Shown here in pieces: positions 19,651 to 31,325 of a stretch of 64,000 nt of DNA. Every line of letters starts with the position of its first letter. Position 1 is the first letter of the stretch. The position numbers were made by a program, and so were the translations under genes. The stretch lies in contig NBIV01000055.1 of the NCBI GenBank assembly GCA_003194525.1, forward strand, positions 124,001 through 188,000, written 5' to 3'. The stretch is from Gracilariopsis chorda. Its lineage: Eukaryota; Rhodophyta; Florideophyceae; Gracilariales; Gracilariaceae. The notes beneath the pieces are model-generated. The model did no database searches, had not been told where the DNA came from, and saw only the letters and a program-made list of their open reading frames with translations.

Positions 19651-20928
19651 ATGAAGGACATCGTATCCCTCCAGGATGGTCCCAATGACATCTCTGAAGA
19701 ACTGTCCAGCTTCTTTGGGAATCATGAAGCACTGCACAAAGGATGGTTGAGAGAGCTGCATTCCCTCGCCGAACCTTCATTCGAAGAGTACGAAACTTCC
19801 AAGTTCGTGATATCAGTGCTTGAAAGGTACTGTCCTTCTCTTGATGTTACAACGCCTTTCCCTTTATCTCCAACAGCTGTAATAGCATATATTGAACCAT
19901 CTGAGACTTTGGAGTTGAGTAAACCTATCTTGCTAAGAGCTGATATGGACGCTTTACGCATGAAAGGAGCTCCCACTGACCCTCCTCGCAAAAATGACGA
20001 CTATCACCATGGATGCGGTCATGACGGACACACCACTTGCTTGTTAGCAGTAGCGCATTGTCTCCACGAACTCCGGCATTTGTGTAAACGAAAAGTAGTT
20101 CTTTTCTTTCAGCCAGCGGAGGAATCAGGGATGCCGTTGAAAGGTGGATCCGGGGCTCGAGTGGCCTTGGATCACGGGCTTCTCGAGACTATTCATCCAG
20201 ATGTATCAGCTGTCTACGCTTTGCATTGTTGGCCTCCGCTCAGAGTTGGGCAAGTTGGGATTGGAGACGGACCGATGATGGGAACTGGCACTACTTTTTC
20301 AATTATGATAGAAGGGACTGGAGGTCATGCTGCGACGCCGGGGCCTGATAGAAGTGAACCGCTTCTGGCAGCATGTTCTTTAGTATGTAATGGACAATCG
20401 ATCGTCGCGAGAGGATTGAGTCCCTTTACTTCCTCCACCTTAGCGTTCACAGCAGTAGAAAATGTCGAAAGCAGGTCACTCAACGTCTGTCCGCGTAAAG
20501 TTTCAGTTCAAGGAATAATCAGGGCTTTAGACGCAGAAGTTAAGAAGACGGTGTTTGCTCAACTTTGTCAAATAGGAAAGAGTATCGCCGAGGCCTATGG
20601 ATGCCAAGTCGTAATATCTTCACGGGAAGGTTACCCGGCGACAATTAACAGCCGAGACGGCGCATCATCCGCAAAAGAGGCGGCGAGACGAGCTGGACTT
20701 ATTGTATTCGATGTTGGAGAGGGACCCAGTATGGTGAAACCAAGTTTGTGCGCAGAAGATTTTTCTATGCTGTTGATAAAACGTCCCGGGGCATATGTTT
20801 GGCTCGGTAACGGAGGAAGTGCTGGACTCCACACATCAAGTCTACGGTTCAACGAGAATGCTGTTGCGAAAGGAGCAAAGTTTTTTGCAGAACTCGCTCT
20901 TGGACGAAATTGCACTGAGCAACATTGA
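19651..20928 (+). CDS. M20D-family amidohydrolase (aminoacylase / IAA-amino-acid hydrolase-like)
   Basis: A single-exon protein of 425 residues. Metal ligands of the M20D peptidases are visible: RADMDAL (96-102), HGCGHDGHT (120-128, with C122, H124), FQPAEESG (153-160, with E157/E158) and LHCWPPL (H192). The dimerisation lid carries GTGGHAATPG (222-231, with H226). The C-terminal catalytic half ends with LCAEDFSMLL and GLHTSSLRFNENA. Members cleave N-acyl or N-conjugated amino acids, such as auxin conjugates in plants and N-acetyl or hippuryl amino acids in bacteria. The ligand cannot be predicted. There is no signal peptide, so the cytosol is likely. The long gene-free region that follows marks the end of this densely packed stretch. 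Confidence 0.9.
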   Translation: MKDIVSLQDGPNDISEELSSFFGNHEALHKGWLRELHSLAEPSFEEYETSKFVISVLERYCPSLDVTTPFPLSPTAVIAYIEPSETLELSKPILLRADMDALRMKGAPTDPPRKNDDYHHGCGHDGHTTCLLAVAHCLHELRHLCKRKVVLFFQPAEESGMPLKGGSGARVALDHGLLETIHPDVSAVYALHCWPPLRVGQVGIGDGPMMGTGTTFSIMIEGTGGHAATPGPDRSEPLLAACSLVCNGQSIVARGLSPFTSSTLAFTAVENVESRSLNVCPRKVSVQGIIRALDAEVKKTVFAQLCQIGKSIAEAYGCQVVISSREGYPATINSRDGASSAKEAARRAGLIVFDVGEGPSMVKPSLCAEDFSMLLIKRPGAYVWLGNGGSAGLHTSSLRFNENAVAKGAKFFAELALGRNCTEQH

Positions 20929-22981
20929 TCGTACTCAGTATTCCTCCCGGCTACTGTGTTTCTATCATATGTCCTTTTCTTATGTTTGCTTGGACAAGAA
21001 GAGCACACCAGCAGCGATGTGTCGATTCTCCGTCTTGCCTAAGTTAACCAAGCCTGAGTGGTTGTTGTTGCAGTTGTGTTTATCTGAGGAACCTGTCCAA
21101 GGGTAAACGGCTTTGTTGTGGTTGTTGTTTGTGAGCCGTGTTCCTAATTCCGGATACACGATAGGGCTTCATAGTAGTTTTTTCTCTATCCTACATCTAG
21201 AACTTACTATATTTGTGACCCTTCACCTCTCTTGTAGGTCCGCATCTCAACTAAACGCGTAGTTCTGACGAGGTAAGAAGAACCCTCATATTCCTGTAAC
21301 ACCGTTCTTGGCTTCCATCGACCTCGTGTAGCCGATAACTACTGCATCCCTTATGACCCATCTGCAGCAGCCGTCATACGCTCACAGATTAGTAGACGAA
21401 GATAGAGCCAGCATCAAACCTGTGCAAGAAGTCCCAATCCGGACACATTTCGCTGCTGACGCTTACATTCTCCTTCTTCCTTAAATCCAGTTCTTCATTC
21501 TGTGCCTCCATCAGAGGGCGCAGGAACCTTACATGCAATTCCACCTGATAAGCAATAAAAAGAAAACTGTTACTGTACAAAGAATGCTATAATGGGTATG
21601 CCTTCATCGATCCCTTCTCACCCCTTTGTGGTGATGGACCCTAGGGATCTGTTCGTCGTTTCTAATCGGCTAGGTACCAAGGGGACGCCAAATTTGTCGC
21701 AGGATTTGACATTATTGAGTGTTGGGGCACTTTGATTTCTGCGAATGCAGCCGAGATGGATCCCAAGGGAGGTTGAGTCCGCCTCGGCGCAAAAACATAA
21801 TAAAGTCTATGGGGTTGCAATTGAAGGAATAATAAATATATCTGTGAGTAAGAACACGATGAAAACTAGCCTTTGCAGGAACAAACCCTTCCGAGTTTAA
21901 ATCCTCGTTTGCAGAAACATTAGCGCGGCCCGCACACATTCGCACGTACAAGAACATGAAGATATGCGTTCCTAAGGTACTGTAGCTCTGGGGAAATATC
22001 CCGTGAACTTAACAAAATCGGGACAGCTCACGTTCTCCGAAGGATAAGATGCGTGCGAATATCATATTCGTAACAGGCTTATTCAGAGCACGACGGTATC
22101 GTTGGCACACTTCGCACCATCTCGGGCGCACATCGGGGCGGGGTTATCTTGTTCCTTTCCTATCGAAACAATACTGATGGGATAGAATAGGGCCATTGGT
22201 CGAGGATATGAAAGGTACGAATGCTGTTGACTTGGTCCACCTTGTGCCAGCACGCCTACCAACGGTAGCACAATCTACCCGCACTGGACAAAGTAAGTGC
22301 AAAACTGTTGCAACGCCTGAGGCTATAGCTTTGCAGCATAATGGTTTCCTGAGATCGCCGTGAGCCTACTCTCACTCCTCGCGCTGCTCTCCGAACAGTC
22401 TTGAACGTGACACTGCGCTGTGACTCGTTGCAAGCAGTGACATAATTAGTTACCTACGGTAGGTACAAGGTACCAACGGTACCAACGGTGTACCGTTAGT
22501 ACCTTCGCACCGAAGGAAGCGAAAAAGATAGAAACGGGCGAATTTTTTCTCCAGATGCTGACGGTTGGAAGCTCGTCCATACAGAGTGCTGAAAACCAAC
22601 AAAAAACGATTTGTACATTTCTTCATCACGTCTGACTTCAACGGCAAAGGGATCACTACCGTCTTGTGACTGGCCTGGAGGGAAGACAAGGTCAAACCTT
22701 GTTACTCCTCGCAGTTCTTTGTGCACACAGCCGTCTTCCAGCTACTGTGCGACGGAGAGCTAGAAGACTAACCCTTCTTGCGAAGACGAGCATGGTTATA
22801 GCCCATCCTGGTCGCAAATCACACAACGACGCCTACAGTATTCAATCCAGGAAGAATCTCGCTTGGTCATATCGATATTAATCATACCCAGGAACTGTGT
22901 GGAATCACGAAGTTCTACCACGGCACTGGCTTCGAGAAAAGCTCGTGCTCGTTATAACTTCCGAGCGAACGCATCGCACTG
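20929..22981. other. 2-kb intergenic region, no gene seen; GGTACC-unit repeat
   Basis: No frame here is protein-like. Bases 22451-22505 consist of GGTACC/AACGGTACC-type units in both orientations and can fold on themselves; related units occur at 3340-3370 and 17600-17640. The 3' part should contain the promoter of the channel gene. I see no RNA gene. Confidence 0.45.
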
Positions 22982-25900
22982 ATGGATCCCGAACCCAAAG
23001 ATGACATGCTATGGGCCTTTATAGCGCGTTCCATGTATCTCGGTTTGATTTCCTACTCCGTAGTAATTGTCGCCGGCTTCCTTCGTGACTACTTGCGCCG
23101 ATATCTTCTAAACTATGGCCCACGATCTCTCCACTCCACTCTTCATTCAATGCCGAAGCTGCGCAGCACTTTCATCAAATACCGCGACAGCAAGCCATAC
23201 GTATTCTACTTTCTCGAACTGATACGCTTCTCTCTGAACCTGCTTGTATGCGTTATTTACGTCATTGGAACGTATACTCGCAACGTTGCCACATACATGG
23301 AGATTATCTACAAGGTTACAACTTCCATGTTCGCCACAGACCTTTTGCTTCGCATACTCTTCACCGAATCAGCTTTTTCGTTTGCTTTTTCGTTCCAAGT
23401 ATGTGTGGAATCGTTTTCTTATCCTTCGCTGCTTATAGCTTCTGGACCCCACGCTTACCTCAACTTTGCATTCTTGCGTGCGATTGGATTGTATCAATCG
23501 TACTTACTTTTGGAACGACGCCTGTTCATGCATATGGTAAGTTCCAGGAGGCTTCTAATCAAGTTAGTTCTTCAAAACTTTGTACTTTTCTATACGTTGG
23601 CTGCTGCCATCCAGCTTTTAGAAATACCTGGAGACTTGCTTTCTGTGGGATTCCGTGAGAAGTGGCTCAACTTTGAAGAATGGAACTTCTTGAATTCATG
23701 CTATTTCATTATTGTAACTCTATCTACAGTTGGTTATGGCGATTTCTCACCAGCAACAGTGCAGGGTCGAATTTTCACGTTGTTCATTATTATCATTGGT
23801 ATTGTGATCTTTGCTTCAGTGGCCTCCGAGCTAGTCGCACACACTAAACGCGGTCGTGGCTCCGGATGGTTTGTGAAGAGCCATCGTACAAGACATGTAA
23901 TTGTGACTGGGACTCCGAACGCGACTGACCTTTTCCATTTCGTTTCTGAGTTCTACTCCGATCCTCGCGATTCAAACATAAGCGCCAAAATTGTTGTACT
24001 TGTCGACGAACTAAAGTGGTCTGATTCAGAGTGGTATCAGTCTATTGCCAAAAACTACTTTTTGCAGGTCAGAGTACAATACTTGAATGGTTCTGTCAGC
24101 AACTCTTTAGACTTGAAGCGTGCTGGTATTGAAACTGCAGATGCTGTTTTCATCCTAAGTTCACAGGCGGATGGTGAAGACCCAGAGTGTCAGGATTCGA
24201 AAACTATTATTAGTGCTCTGGCTATCCGAAATATTCGAACGGATATACCGATCTATGCTCAAGCTTTGCTAGAGAACTCCAATTTGCAGATCCACACTGC
24301 TTTGACTTCCCCATCTACGTTCTCAGCAGAGGAAACATTTTTCAGGGGGAAGGAAATGCACTGGGGTGCGGCATATTCTGGACTGTTTAACAAAGTTTTG
24401 CAAATCCAGTACAGCTCTTTTCCTGAACTTTACCGGGAGAACGGTGTTCAAGAAAGCTTTGATGATGTTGTTCGTAAGTACGTTGGTGCACAGGAGAATA
24501 GGACAAGCCACGTTTCACTGGACATCAGAAATGGAGATCTGGCTCGATCCCAGTTAGTTTGCCTCCAGGAAATCCAGATGGCTCTAATGTCTGGAAACAT
24601 CAAGGCGAATGGGGTTGGCACTCTGCTGTCCAACATGTATCTGGACGTACAAGCGAAGGACATCACAGATGCGGAACCCCATGGCTTTCTGAATACCATA
24701 TGGGAGCTTCATGTGGGTTAGTTTACTCCATAGTTCCAAAGGAACTTCACGGCGTCTCCCTGAAAGATGTAGCAGCAGAGTTGTATCATTTGGGGCTTAT
24801 TGTTATTGCAACAAGTGAAGCGCGAAACATATTACCGAGACCGATTCTTCGAAATGATACTCTTCTTCATCACGGAGATCTAGCCATGGTTTTGACGTAT
24901 CACGAAACTACTGCAGTTCACGCAGCGCTTAACCTGGTCGCATTGCGCTATGCGACACAGAACCTGCATCACATGGCTTCGTTAAGAGCATTTGACTCCG
25001 AGGGAAACATCAAGTTGGCAGGTCTATCTATGCAAAACGGAGAACCGGATGAAGTTGATAACAATGAGGCCAAACATTCTAGATCAGCACCCATACCCTC
25101 ACAGTTGAATCTTGATTTCGATTTACGCCCCTCTCAATCTGGTGACGATCTTGATGCACTCTTGGAAGAGGTGGATTCGGACACTCTAGGAAACAAGATA
25201 TCGGTACGTTCCACAGCGGGCGAAAAAGTCACCGAGAACGCATCTGATGGGCTTCTGCCCAGTGGTTTAAGAGGTCACGTTATTGTTGCTGCTCAAGGCG
25301 AGGCTCCAGTCGACAATCTGACACTACTACTTATGAATCTGTGGAGGAAAGATGATCGCAAGTCCCTGGCAAATGTCCGCAGAGCGACAGTCGTTATCGT
25401 TCACCCGTCGATATCTGAGAAGTTTCGCCAACGCTTCTTTCGGTTTGAGGGAAGGTCCCTTTTTTTTGTGGAAGGTCCTCCAACATCTAGGGCCACATGG
25501 AGAAAAGCAAAGCTAAACACTGCAAAAGCTGTCGCCACTTTGGCTGATTACAGGCAGAAGGGACATATCACTGACTCTCAAACAATCTTTACTCTCTTAA
25601 CGTTGGATGTTAGCACTAAGGACGACCAAAATCTATTCATCTGCTCTGATCTTGTAGAGGAGAAATCATTGGAGTACTTGCGAGAGCCACTGCATGCTCG
25701 CAGAAGAGGTGCGACGCTTGGAGATCCCTTTCATCGTTCTCTATTGGCCTCTCAATATAGGTCTTTTGCCTCTGAAGGCGAAGTGATCGGTAAAAATGGC
25801 CATGCCCAGAATGAAACCGTGTATAACGTTTCTCCACAACCTATCTCTCATGAAATTGATGGGGACCAAGAAGTTCAGCAGTTTGGGATTGGTCAGCTCC

Positions 25901-27099
25901 CTGAAGGACGCCAAAACAGACCAAGACGGTCCTCACTTTTTGGTTTACCTTCTGCTTTACATCCTGGAATGTTATCAGAACTCGGGTCAATTGACAAGGG
26001 CGCCGTGCGAATGGCACAAGCAGCCACGGAGAATGCTATTGTATCTCCCCCAGACATCGAAGTTGATCCTTCAGCAAGACCAGGAGCTGCCCGTGCTCGT
26101 CGAAGGGCTTTATTTTCACGCAGTAGATACGCATCTGGCGAGCTCCTTGTCCAGTCGAGTGCAACCACACTCTTGGTGCGAGAGTACATTGAGCCCGGAT
26201 TTGTTGGGTTTTTCACAAACCTCCTTGGGACAGATTCGAGGAACCCCGGCATGAAGATTCGTTTAGTACGCATCCCTCCCTCCATGTTTGATGCTAGAAA
26301 CGGTTTGCTTCGTGGTGATGGGCAAAAACTGGTAAGGTACCAAACTATCTTCAATTCTCTTGCTCGAATTGGGGTTACTCCTCTAGGAATTTATCGCTCT
26401 GGTACTGCACCGATTTTACTGCCATCGAAACCTCGAAAGCGAAGAGGAACTGCCGTCAGAGAAGAGTTGAGGCGTCTCTTGCACGAGTCGATTTCTGTTA
26501 AGTGTGAGACTCGAATCGAACGAATGTTCAGAGGAGTTCAACTTGTAGAATTTCTTCGACGAGTGTTCGGTACGGCTGCAGAAGTTCTTCCGCATGAAGT
26601 TCAACAACAACAAGGGAAACATGAGGTCCACGGGATAATGTCGAGTAATTCATCTCCCAGTGGAGACTCTGATGATAAGGTCTCCAGGTACAGTCAAAAA
26701 ATGGACTCGGAAAGTATAATTGATGCCAACTCCCATCACGACGGCAATCTTGAGAGAAGTGAACCAAATCATGGCTCTGAGAGGGTTACGTCCTTTCACG
26801 GAAATCACAATGGAAGGCCTGGGGAAGCATCCAAATGCTCAACGGCATTGCCCAACTCTGCTCAACGGAGAGAACTGAACCTAGAAGTACCAGGCTTAGC
26901 AAGGTACAAAGAACAACGAGATATTCACAACCTACTACCGTATGTATACACTCTCCCAGATCCAAACACATGGTGTGGAGAAAAGGATGCAGTTTATGTG
27001 CTCTGCGACCCAAAGTTTGATCTTCCAGAGAACTGGACAGATACTTCTGATGAGGTAAACAAAACTGCGGACAAACAAGCCGCCCCGCGGGAGGTGTGA
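22982..27099 (+). pseudogene. BK/SLO-like potassium channel with RCK domains, frame-broken at about 24670-24685
   Basis: Two overlapping frames (22982-24721 and an open frame running to 27099) together encode a channel of about 1370 residues. The first part has several membrane segments (about 15-33, 73-97, 110-127, 195-213, 236-250, 264-282) and the potassium selectivity filter TVGYGD (249-254). It then has a first RCK-type domain (RHVIVTGTP, then IVVLVDELKWSD) and the BK-like phrase GVGTLLSNMYLD. Homology resumes in the other frame at WLSEYHMGASCGLVYS, leading to a second RCK region and a long, partly disordered tail. One missing base in the CCCC run near 24678-24681 would restore a single frame; a 32-nt intron is a weaker alternative. 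The locus may therefore be intact in the organism. Family members are opened by calcium or other ions. Confidence 0.82.
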
Positions 27100-27274
27100 C
27101 AACCTTTTGATTTAAGACTTCTAATAATGCTAGTTATTGCCGCCTTGAAACGCAAGCTACCATATCATTTACGAAACATGAGCTATGTGATCGCGACTGA
27201 TCTTGGTACACCACCCGATTAAACGAATACACGGATATGCAAGGTTTCTCTACGGAGTGCTCCCCGTACGCGAT

Positions 27275-28630
27275 CTACATATATGCGGAGCTCTTCGAAT
27301 TCTCTAACATCCATGGATCCCTCCAATAATCTCCTGCGTACACGGCATTGCTGCCCAAATCGTCTTCTATTCGAAGAAGCTCGTTATACTTTGCCAACCT
27401 CTCAGACCGACAGGGGGCGCCAGATTTCAGTTGACCGGTCCCGAGTCCCGCGCACAACGCGGCAATGAACGAATCTTCTGTGTCACCGGCACGATGGCTG
27501 ACCATCACACCAAATCCAGAATTGCGAGCAAAGTCGTTGGCCTCAATTGCTTCAGTAACAGTTCCAACCTGGTTCAGTTTCAGAAGTACCGCATTGCATG
27601 TGTTCTGCTCAACGGCACTTTCCATTCTCTGCATGTTTGTACCAAGGAAGTCATCTCCGATGATCTGTATCAGTTCTCCGAGTTCGCCTGTCATGCGCCC
27701 GTATGACGCGTAGTCGTCTTTGTCGAATGGGTCCTCTATTGAGATGACACCGTAGTTGGCTGCGTAAAGCTTGTACAGTCGCAGCAAATCATTTGCTGTC
27801 TTCATTTTCTCTGGCGGAGTTTGTTGTTCGGTTTGCTTAAAGTTAAGATTATACTTGCCCGATTGGTTGTCATAGAATTCGCTGGCCGCTGCATCAATTC
27901 CAAGCTGAACAAGCTCTTGATGACCTGTTTCTTTGATTGCTGCTTTAAGTAGCTCAAGCGCTTCTCCGTTTTCGTCAATATCCGGGGCAAAGCCACCTTC
28001 ATCATCAACGTTTGTGGCAGCCTTGCCAAACTTGTCCGCGATCATGTCTTTCAGTTTGTGATAAATTTCTACACCAATCTGCATAGCGTGCTTGAACGAC
28101 TCGGCGCCCGTTGGCATAACAATGAATTCCTGAACACTGAGCCCATTGCCTGCGCGACTGCCCCCGCTAAGAACATTAAAGCACGGTACGGGCAGCATGA
28201 CGGTGGGGTTGCCAGCGAGGTTGTTTATGTGCTTGTATAGGGGAATACCTTTCTTGGCTGCTCCGGCACGCGACACAGCCATTGAAACGCCGAGAATAGC
28301 ATTTGCTCCGAGGCGGCTTTTCTTTCCGTCGTCACTCCCATCGCAATCGATGAGTGCTTGATCGATTCCTTGCTGATCAGTTGGGTCCATTCCGATAACA
28401 GCGACGGCAAGCTCGTTGTTAACGTTCTTTATAGCTTTGGACACTCCATTTCCATTGAAAAGTTTGAGATCGCCGTCTCTCAATTCGTGCGCTTCGTACG
28501 GTCCTGAAGAAGATCCCGCAGGGACGATGGCTCGGAAACAGCCATCATCGGTTTCGACTTCAACTTCGAGCGTGGGGCTTCCACGTGAATCAAAAAGCTG
28601 TCGTGCCCGAACATCTTTGATGCGCGACAT
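27275..28630 (-). CDS. Divergent enolase with Arg in place of a conserved active-site His
   Basis: A single-exon protein of 451 residues aligning end to end with eukaryotic enolases (2-phosphoglycerate to phosphoenolpyruvate, glycolysis). Present are the N-terminal DSRGSPTLEVEV, loop GSSSG (39-43), KSRLGANAILGVS, E168 (VQEF), DEGGFAP (the E211 equivalent), SIEDPFDKDD, LLKLNQVGT (the K345 equivalent), VSHRAGDTEDSF (the H373 equivalent) and GAPCRSERLAKYNELL. Several normally invariant spots differ. SHAGN reads SRAGN, so position 159 is Arg; the codon is CGC where CAC would be expected. VGDEGG reads VDDEGG, DDLTVTN reads DDFLGTN, and SGETED reads AGDTED. In yeast, loss of H159 greatly lowers activity. 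The protein may be a paralogue with reduced or altered function. The 3' end faces the channel gene 175 bp away. Confidence 0.93.
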   Translation of the reverse strand: MSRIKDVRARQLFDSRGSPTLEVEVETDDGCFRAIVPAGSSSGPYEAHELRDGDLKLFNGNGVSKAIKNVNNELAVAVIGMDPTDQQGIDQALIDCDGSDDGKKSRLGANAILGVSMAVSRAGAAKKGIPLYKHINNLAGNPTVMLPVPCFNVLSGGSRAGNGLSVQEFIVMPTGAESFKHAMQIGVEIYHKLKDMIADKFGKAATNVDDEGGFAPDIDENGEALELLKAAIKETGHQELVQLGIDAAASEFYDNQSGKYNLNFKQTEQQTPPEKMKTANDLLRLYKLYAANYGVISIEDPFDKDDYASYGRMTGELGELIQIIGDDFLGTNMQRMESAVEQNTCNAVLLKLNQVGTVTEAIEANDFARNSGFGVMVSHRAGDTEDSFIAALCAGLGTGQLKSGAPCRSERLAKYNELLRIEDDLGSNAVYAGDYWRDPWMLENSKSSAYM

Positions 28631-30815
28631 GTTGGCTGAAGAGCGCTAGTTTGGGTTTCTCGGCGATGGTAACAGATTTGAGTTGTGAAACGATCTGTAA
28701 ATCGCTGCGCAGATACCAATGGGAAGAGGAAAAGTGATTCAGGTGTGAGATTGTTCGGATAGTAAATAGCTAGTTCCGCTCCTTTGGTTCTTGTAACACT
28801 TTAAGGCATTGCCAGGGATGTGGCATCAATTTGGGCTGGATGTGAGGATCTGCAGACGGAACGTAGAGAGAGCAAGGCCCTAAACGGATTTGCATTTTAG
28901 GCGCTTCGTAGTTAGCGCGAAAGCTGCGAATCGAGACAGTTGACCTTGCTGTGCACTCCAAATGAAGCTGCGCAGGCACAAGGCTACCAAAACAAATAAC
29001 TGAAATTAAGCGTCGCGCGGGTGTACGTGGTTAATCGTTGGCCGTATCTCTAATATCTTCTCGCTTCGTGCCTCATTGGCATCACCAATAGCGATGATTC
29101 TTTAACCCCCTCTTTGATTAAATTTAGATGAAGCGGTCAGCACAAGAGTCTTCTTCACAGAAGACCTGTATAAGTTCAGCATATGAGCTTTTGTTTGTGT
29201 TGACAGCTGTATGCCCTCTCTCTGCAGCTTGAAGACTCTTCAATGAAGCGGTGATCCTCTCTTCCCAGAGCCTCGACAAAAATTGCATTGCAAAAGAGGT
29301 AAACCTAGAAGGATACTTAGAGTATCCTGCATCGTTCTCAAAGCTGTATCCTTAATCGCTATGAACACATTGTGGCCCTATTGATGCCTTGACGAAGCCA
29401 TGTGACCTAAACCATAGTGTTATCAGGAACCAACGTCATTTCCAAGACATCCCAGTAGCATGGCGTCAGACAAGCTTGTGAGATCCGACTTAAACATTAC
29501 TTGTACGTTCAATACTAACGGTCAAGAAGCTTAGCAAAGCCACTGACCAGAGGGCGCGTAGCTTAGCACAGCTGCGTACTTAAGCGCCCAAATAAAGGCA
29601 AGACTCTGATGAGCGAGCACACCATCAGAGGTTATGGTGCCGTCCTCTTTTGTTGCGCTACGCTACGCTGTGAGTTGTTACATATAGCTTGGGATCTCGT
29701 ACTGAATACAGGCATGTCAGACTCGAAGCTCTCCAGAATCAACGTGACAGGCACTAAAGTTTGATGATGAGTTTGAGATTTTGCTCAAGCTTGCTGCACA
29801 GAAGCTGCTTTGTAGACCGCTGTTCCATTCTCAGAAAGATATTTATCTTGAAGCAAAGCGGTGCGAAACAATTCATTGCAACAATTTGGCAGCTAGGACC
29901 GGCCGACGCATAACACTCAAAACTCAGAAAGTGCCTCTGACAGGTACTTCAAAGATCCCATATTTTTCACTTTGCTACACAATACGCATATATTCAACGG
30001 ACGTGGCATCAAATTTGTCGCAGCTGTGAATGTCATGTTGCACGATGCCACGACACCGGACGATGACAATCCTCTTTGTACCCTTACTTGCTGCAGAGTA
30101 GATCAAAAATATATTCGTAGCTCGAGATCACCATCACAGGCGTGCAATGCCAATTTAATAAATAGGCACAGACTGTGACAAAGAACCAAGATGCAAAGTA
30201 GAAATAAAACCCGGTAATGACCGTACAACAAAACGAGTGACAAAACTCGGTACAATGTAGCAAAGATACTACACCAACGGATAATCTACGCCATCAAAAC
30301 CTTAGATCTAGCGTAGTGCTGATGATCAGTCATATTATAGCGCAATAGCCTACACGCACGACCAGAACCTTAAGTCTAGTGCACAGCCGAATTGCACTTT
30401 GCTACATAAGACGATCCCCAACAAGCACAGCGTAGTACTGGCACGTTAGAAGATGCGGGAGACTGTCTGCAAGAAGTAAAGGGGTGATTTGTCTAGAGTG
30501 TTTTTGATGGTAGAGAGGAACAGACTGCTCTAAAAGAAGGTAAAGGTTGCCAAGAAGAGGAAAAATAGTCTGGCCCGAGTTGGCTTGAAACCCGCCAAAC
30601 TCAGGCTTTCATATACAAATGTTCTATTTGCATACCCCCTTGTTCTGCATACTAGGTCTAAGTTACAACCCGTAATAACCTATTATTAGACACCTATTTG
30701 GCATGAGGGATCAGCTTGGCAAGACGTATTATACCTCTAAGGGTATTTTGTTGTCTATAAAATATCTGATGATGGCATTAGATAATTCCACAAACATTGT
30801 TCCAGCCATTTCATC
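28631..30815. other. 2.2-kb intergenic region, no gene; two small inverted repeats
   Basis: No protein-like frame. Two adjacent stems occur: 29552-29557 with 29584-29589 (6 bp) and 29604-29611 with 29623-29630 (8 bp, perfect). I tested the pair as an H/ACA or C/D snoRNA and it does not fit. At 30300-30400, two phrases containing CCTTA(G/A)(A/G)TCTAG are loosely repeated. The first few hundred bases hold the enolase promoter. Confidence 0.4.
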
Positions 30816-31325
30816 ATGCCCAGGCCACACGCAAATTCCATCCTTCGCGAAATGACAGACGATTCTAGTTCATCGCAACAATCCGTTTCATACAACCCTT
30901 TTATCGCAATGGAAGCCAAAGAGGATAACGCACTACCTTCATCGTCTCCCTGGACTGCGCAAGTTGTTAGAGATGCAGTACCGGCACAGGTGGAAGGATT
31001 CGGATTTTCTTCTTCCTTGTTAGAGAAACTAGAAGAGGTACTCCGTCGTATTTCCAGAAACGAAATGAAATGGGAAGAAGCTGCTGTTGTACTGAATGAA
31101 CTCACTGTCCAAGCACCGAATCTTTACGTGTGTGGGCTACTGCATGGAGTGATGTTTTCTGCAAACTGTCGTCTTCTGAATACCGTCAGCCTTATTCCAC
31201 TCCTTCTCACTGTGCTTGATAGCCGTCTAGACAAAAAAAGGAGACCTCTTATTCATTGTGATACTGTGGTTGCTGTTGTTGGTGTTGCTGCTCCTGCTGC
31301 TGCTGTTGTGCATCTGATCCGGTGA
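30816..31325 (+). CDS. Hypothetical protein, doubtful
   Basis: An open frame of 169 codons starting at ATG 30816. It has an acidic, Ser-rich first third, a charged helical middle (LLEKLEEVLRRISRNEMKWEE) and a Leu/Val-rich segment (LNTVSLIPLLLTVLD). No family is recognised. The last 30 residues are read from the opposite strand of the Gln/Asn-rich gene at 31227 and may not be real coding sequence; an intron before 31227 is possible. The composition up to about residue 130 is protein-like. Confidence 0.35.
   Translation: MPRPHANSILREMTDDSSSSQQSVSYNPFIAMEAKEDNALPSSSPWTAQVVRDAVPAQVEGFGFSSSLLEKLEEVLRRISRNEMKWEEAAVVLNELTVQAPNLYVCGLLHGVMFSANCRLLNTVSLIPLLLTVLDSRLDKKRRPLIHCDTVVAVVGVAAPAAAVVHLIR

Noticed and set aside
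24637-24668. 32-nt intron as the cause of the channel frameshift
   Set aside because: Kept only as an alternative: it is far shorter than the other introns here (at least 70 nt), while a one-base change in a C run explains the break more simply.
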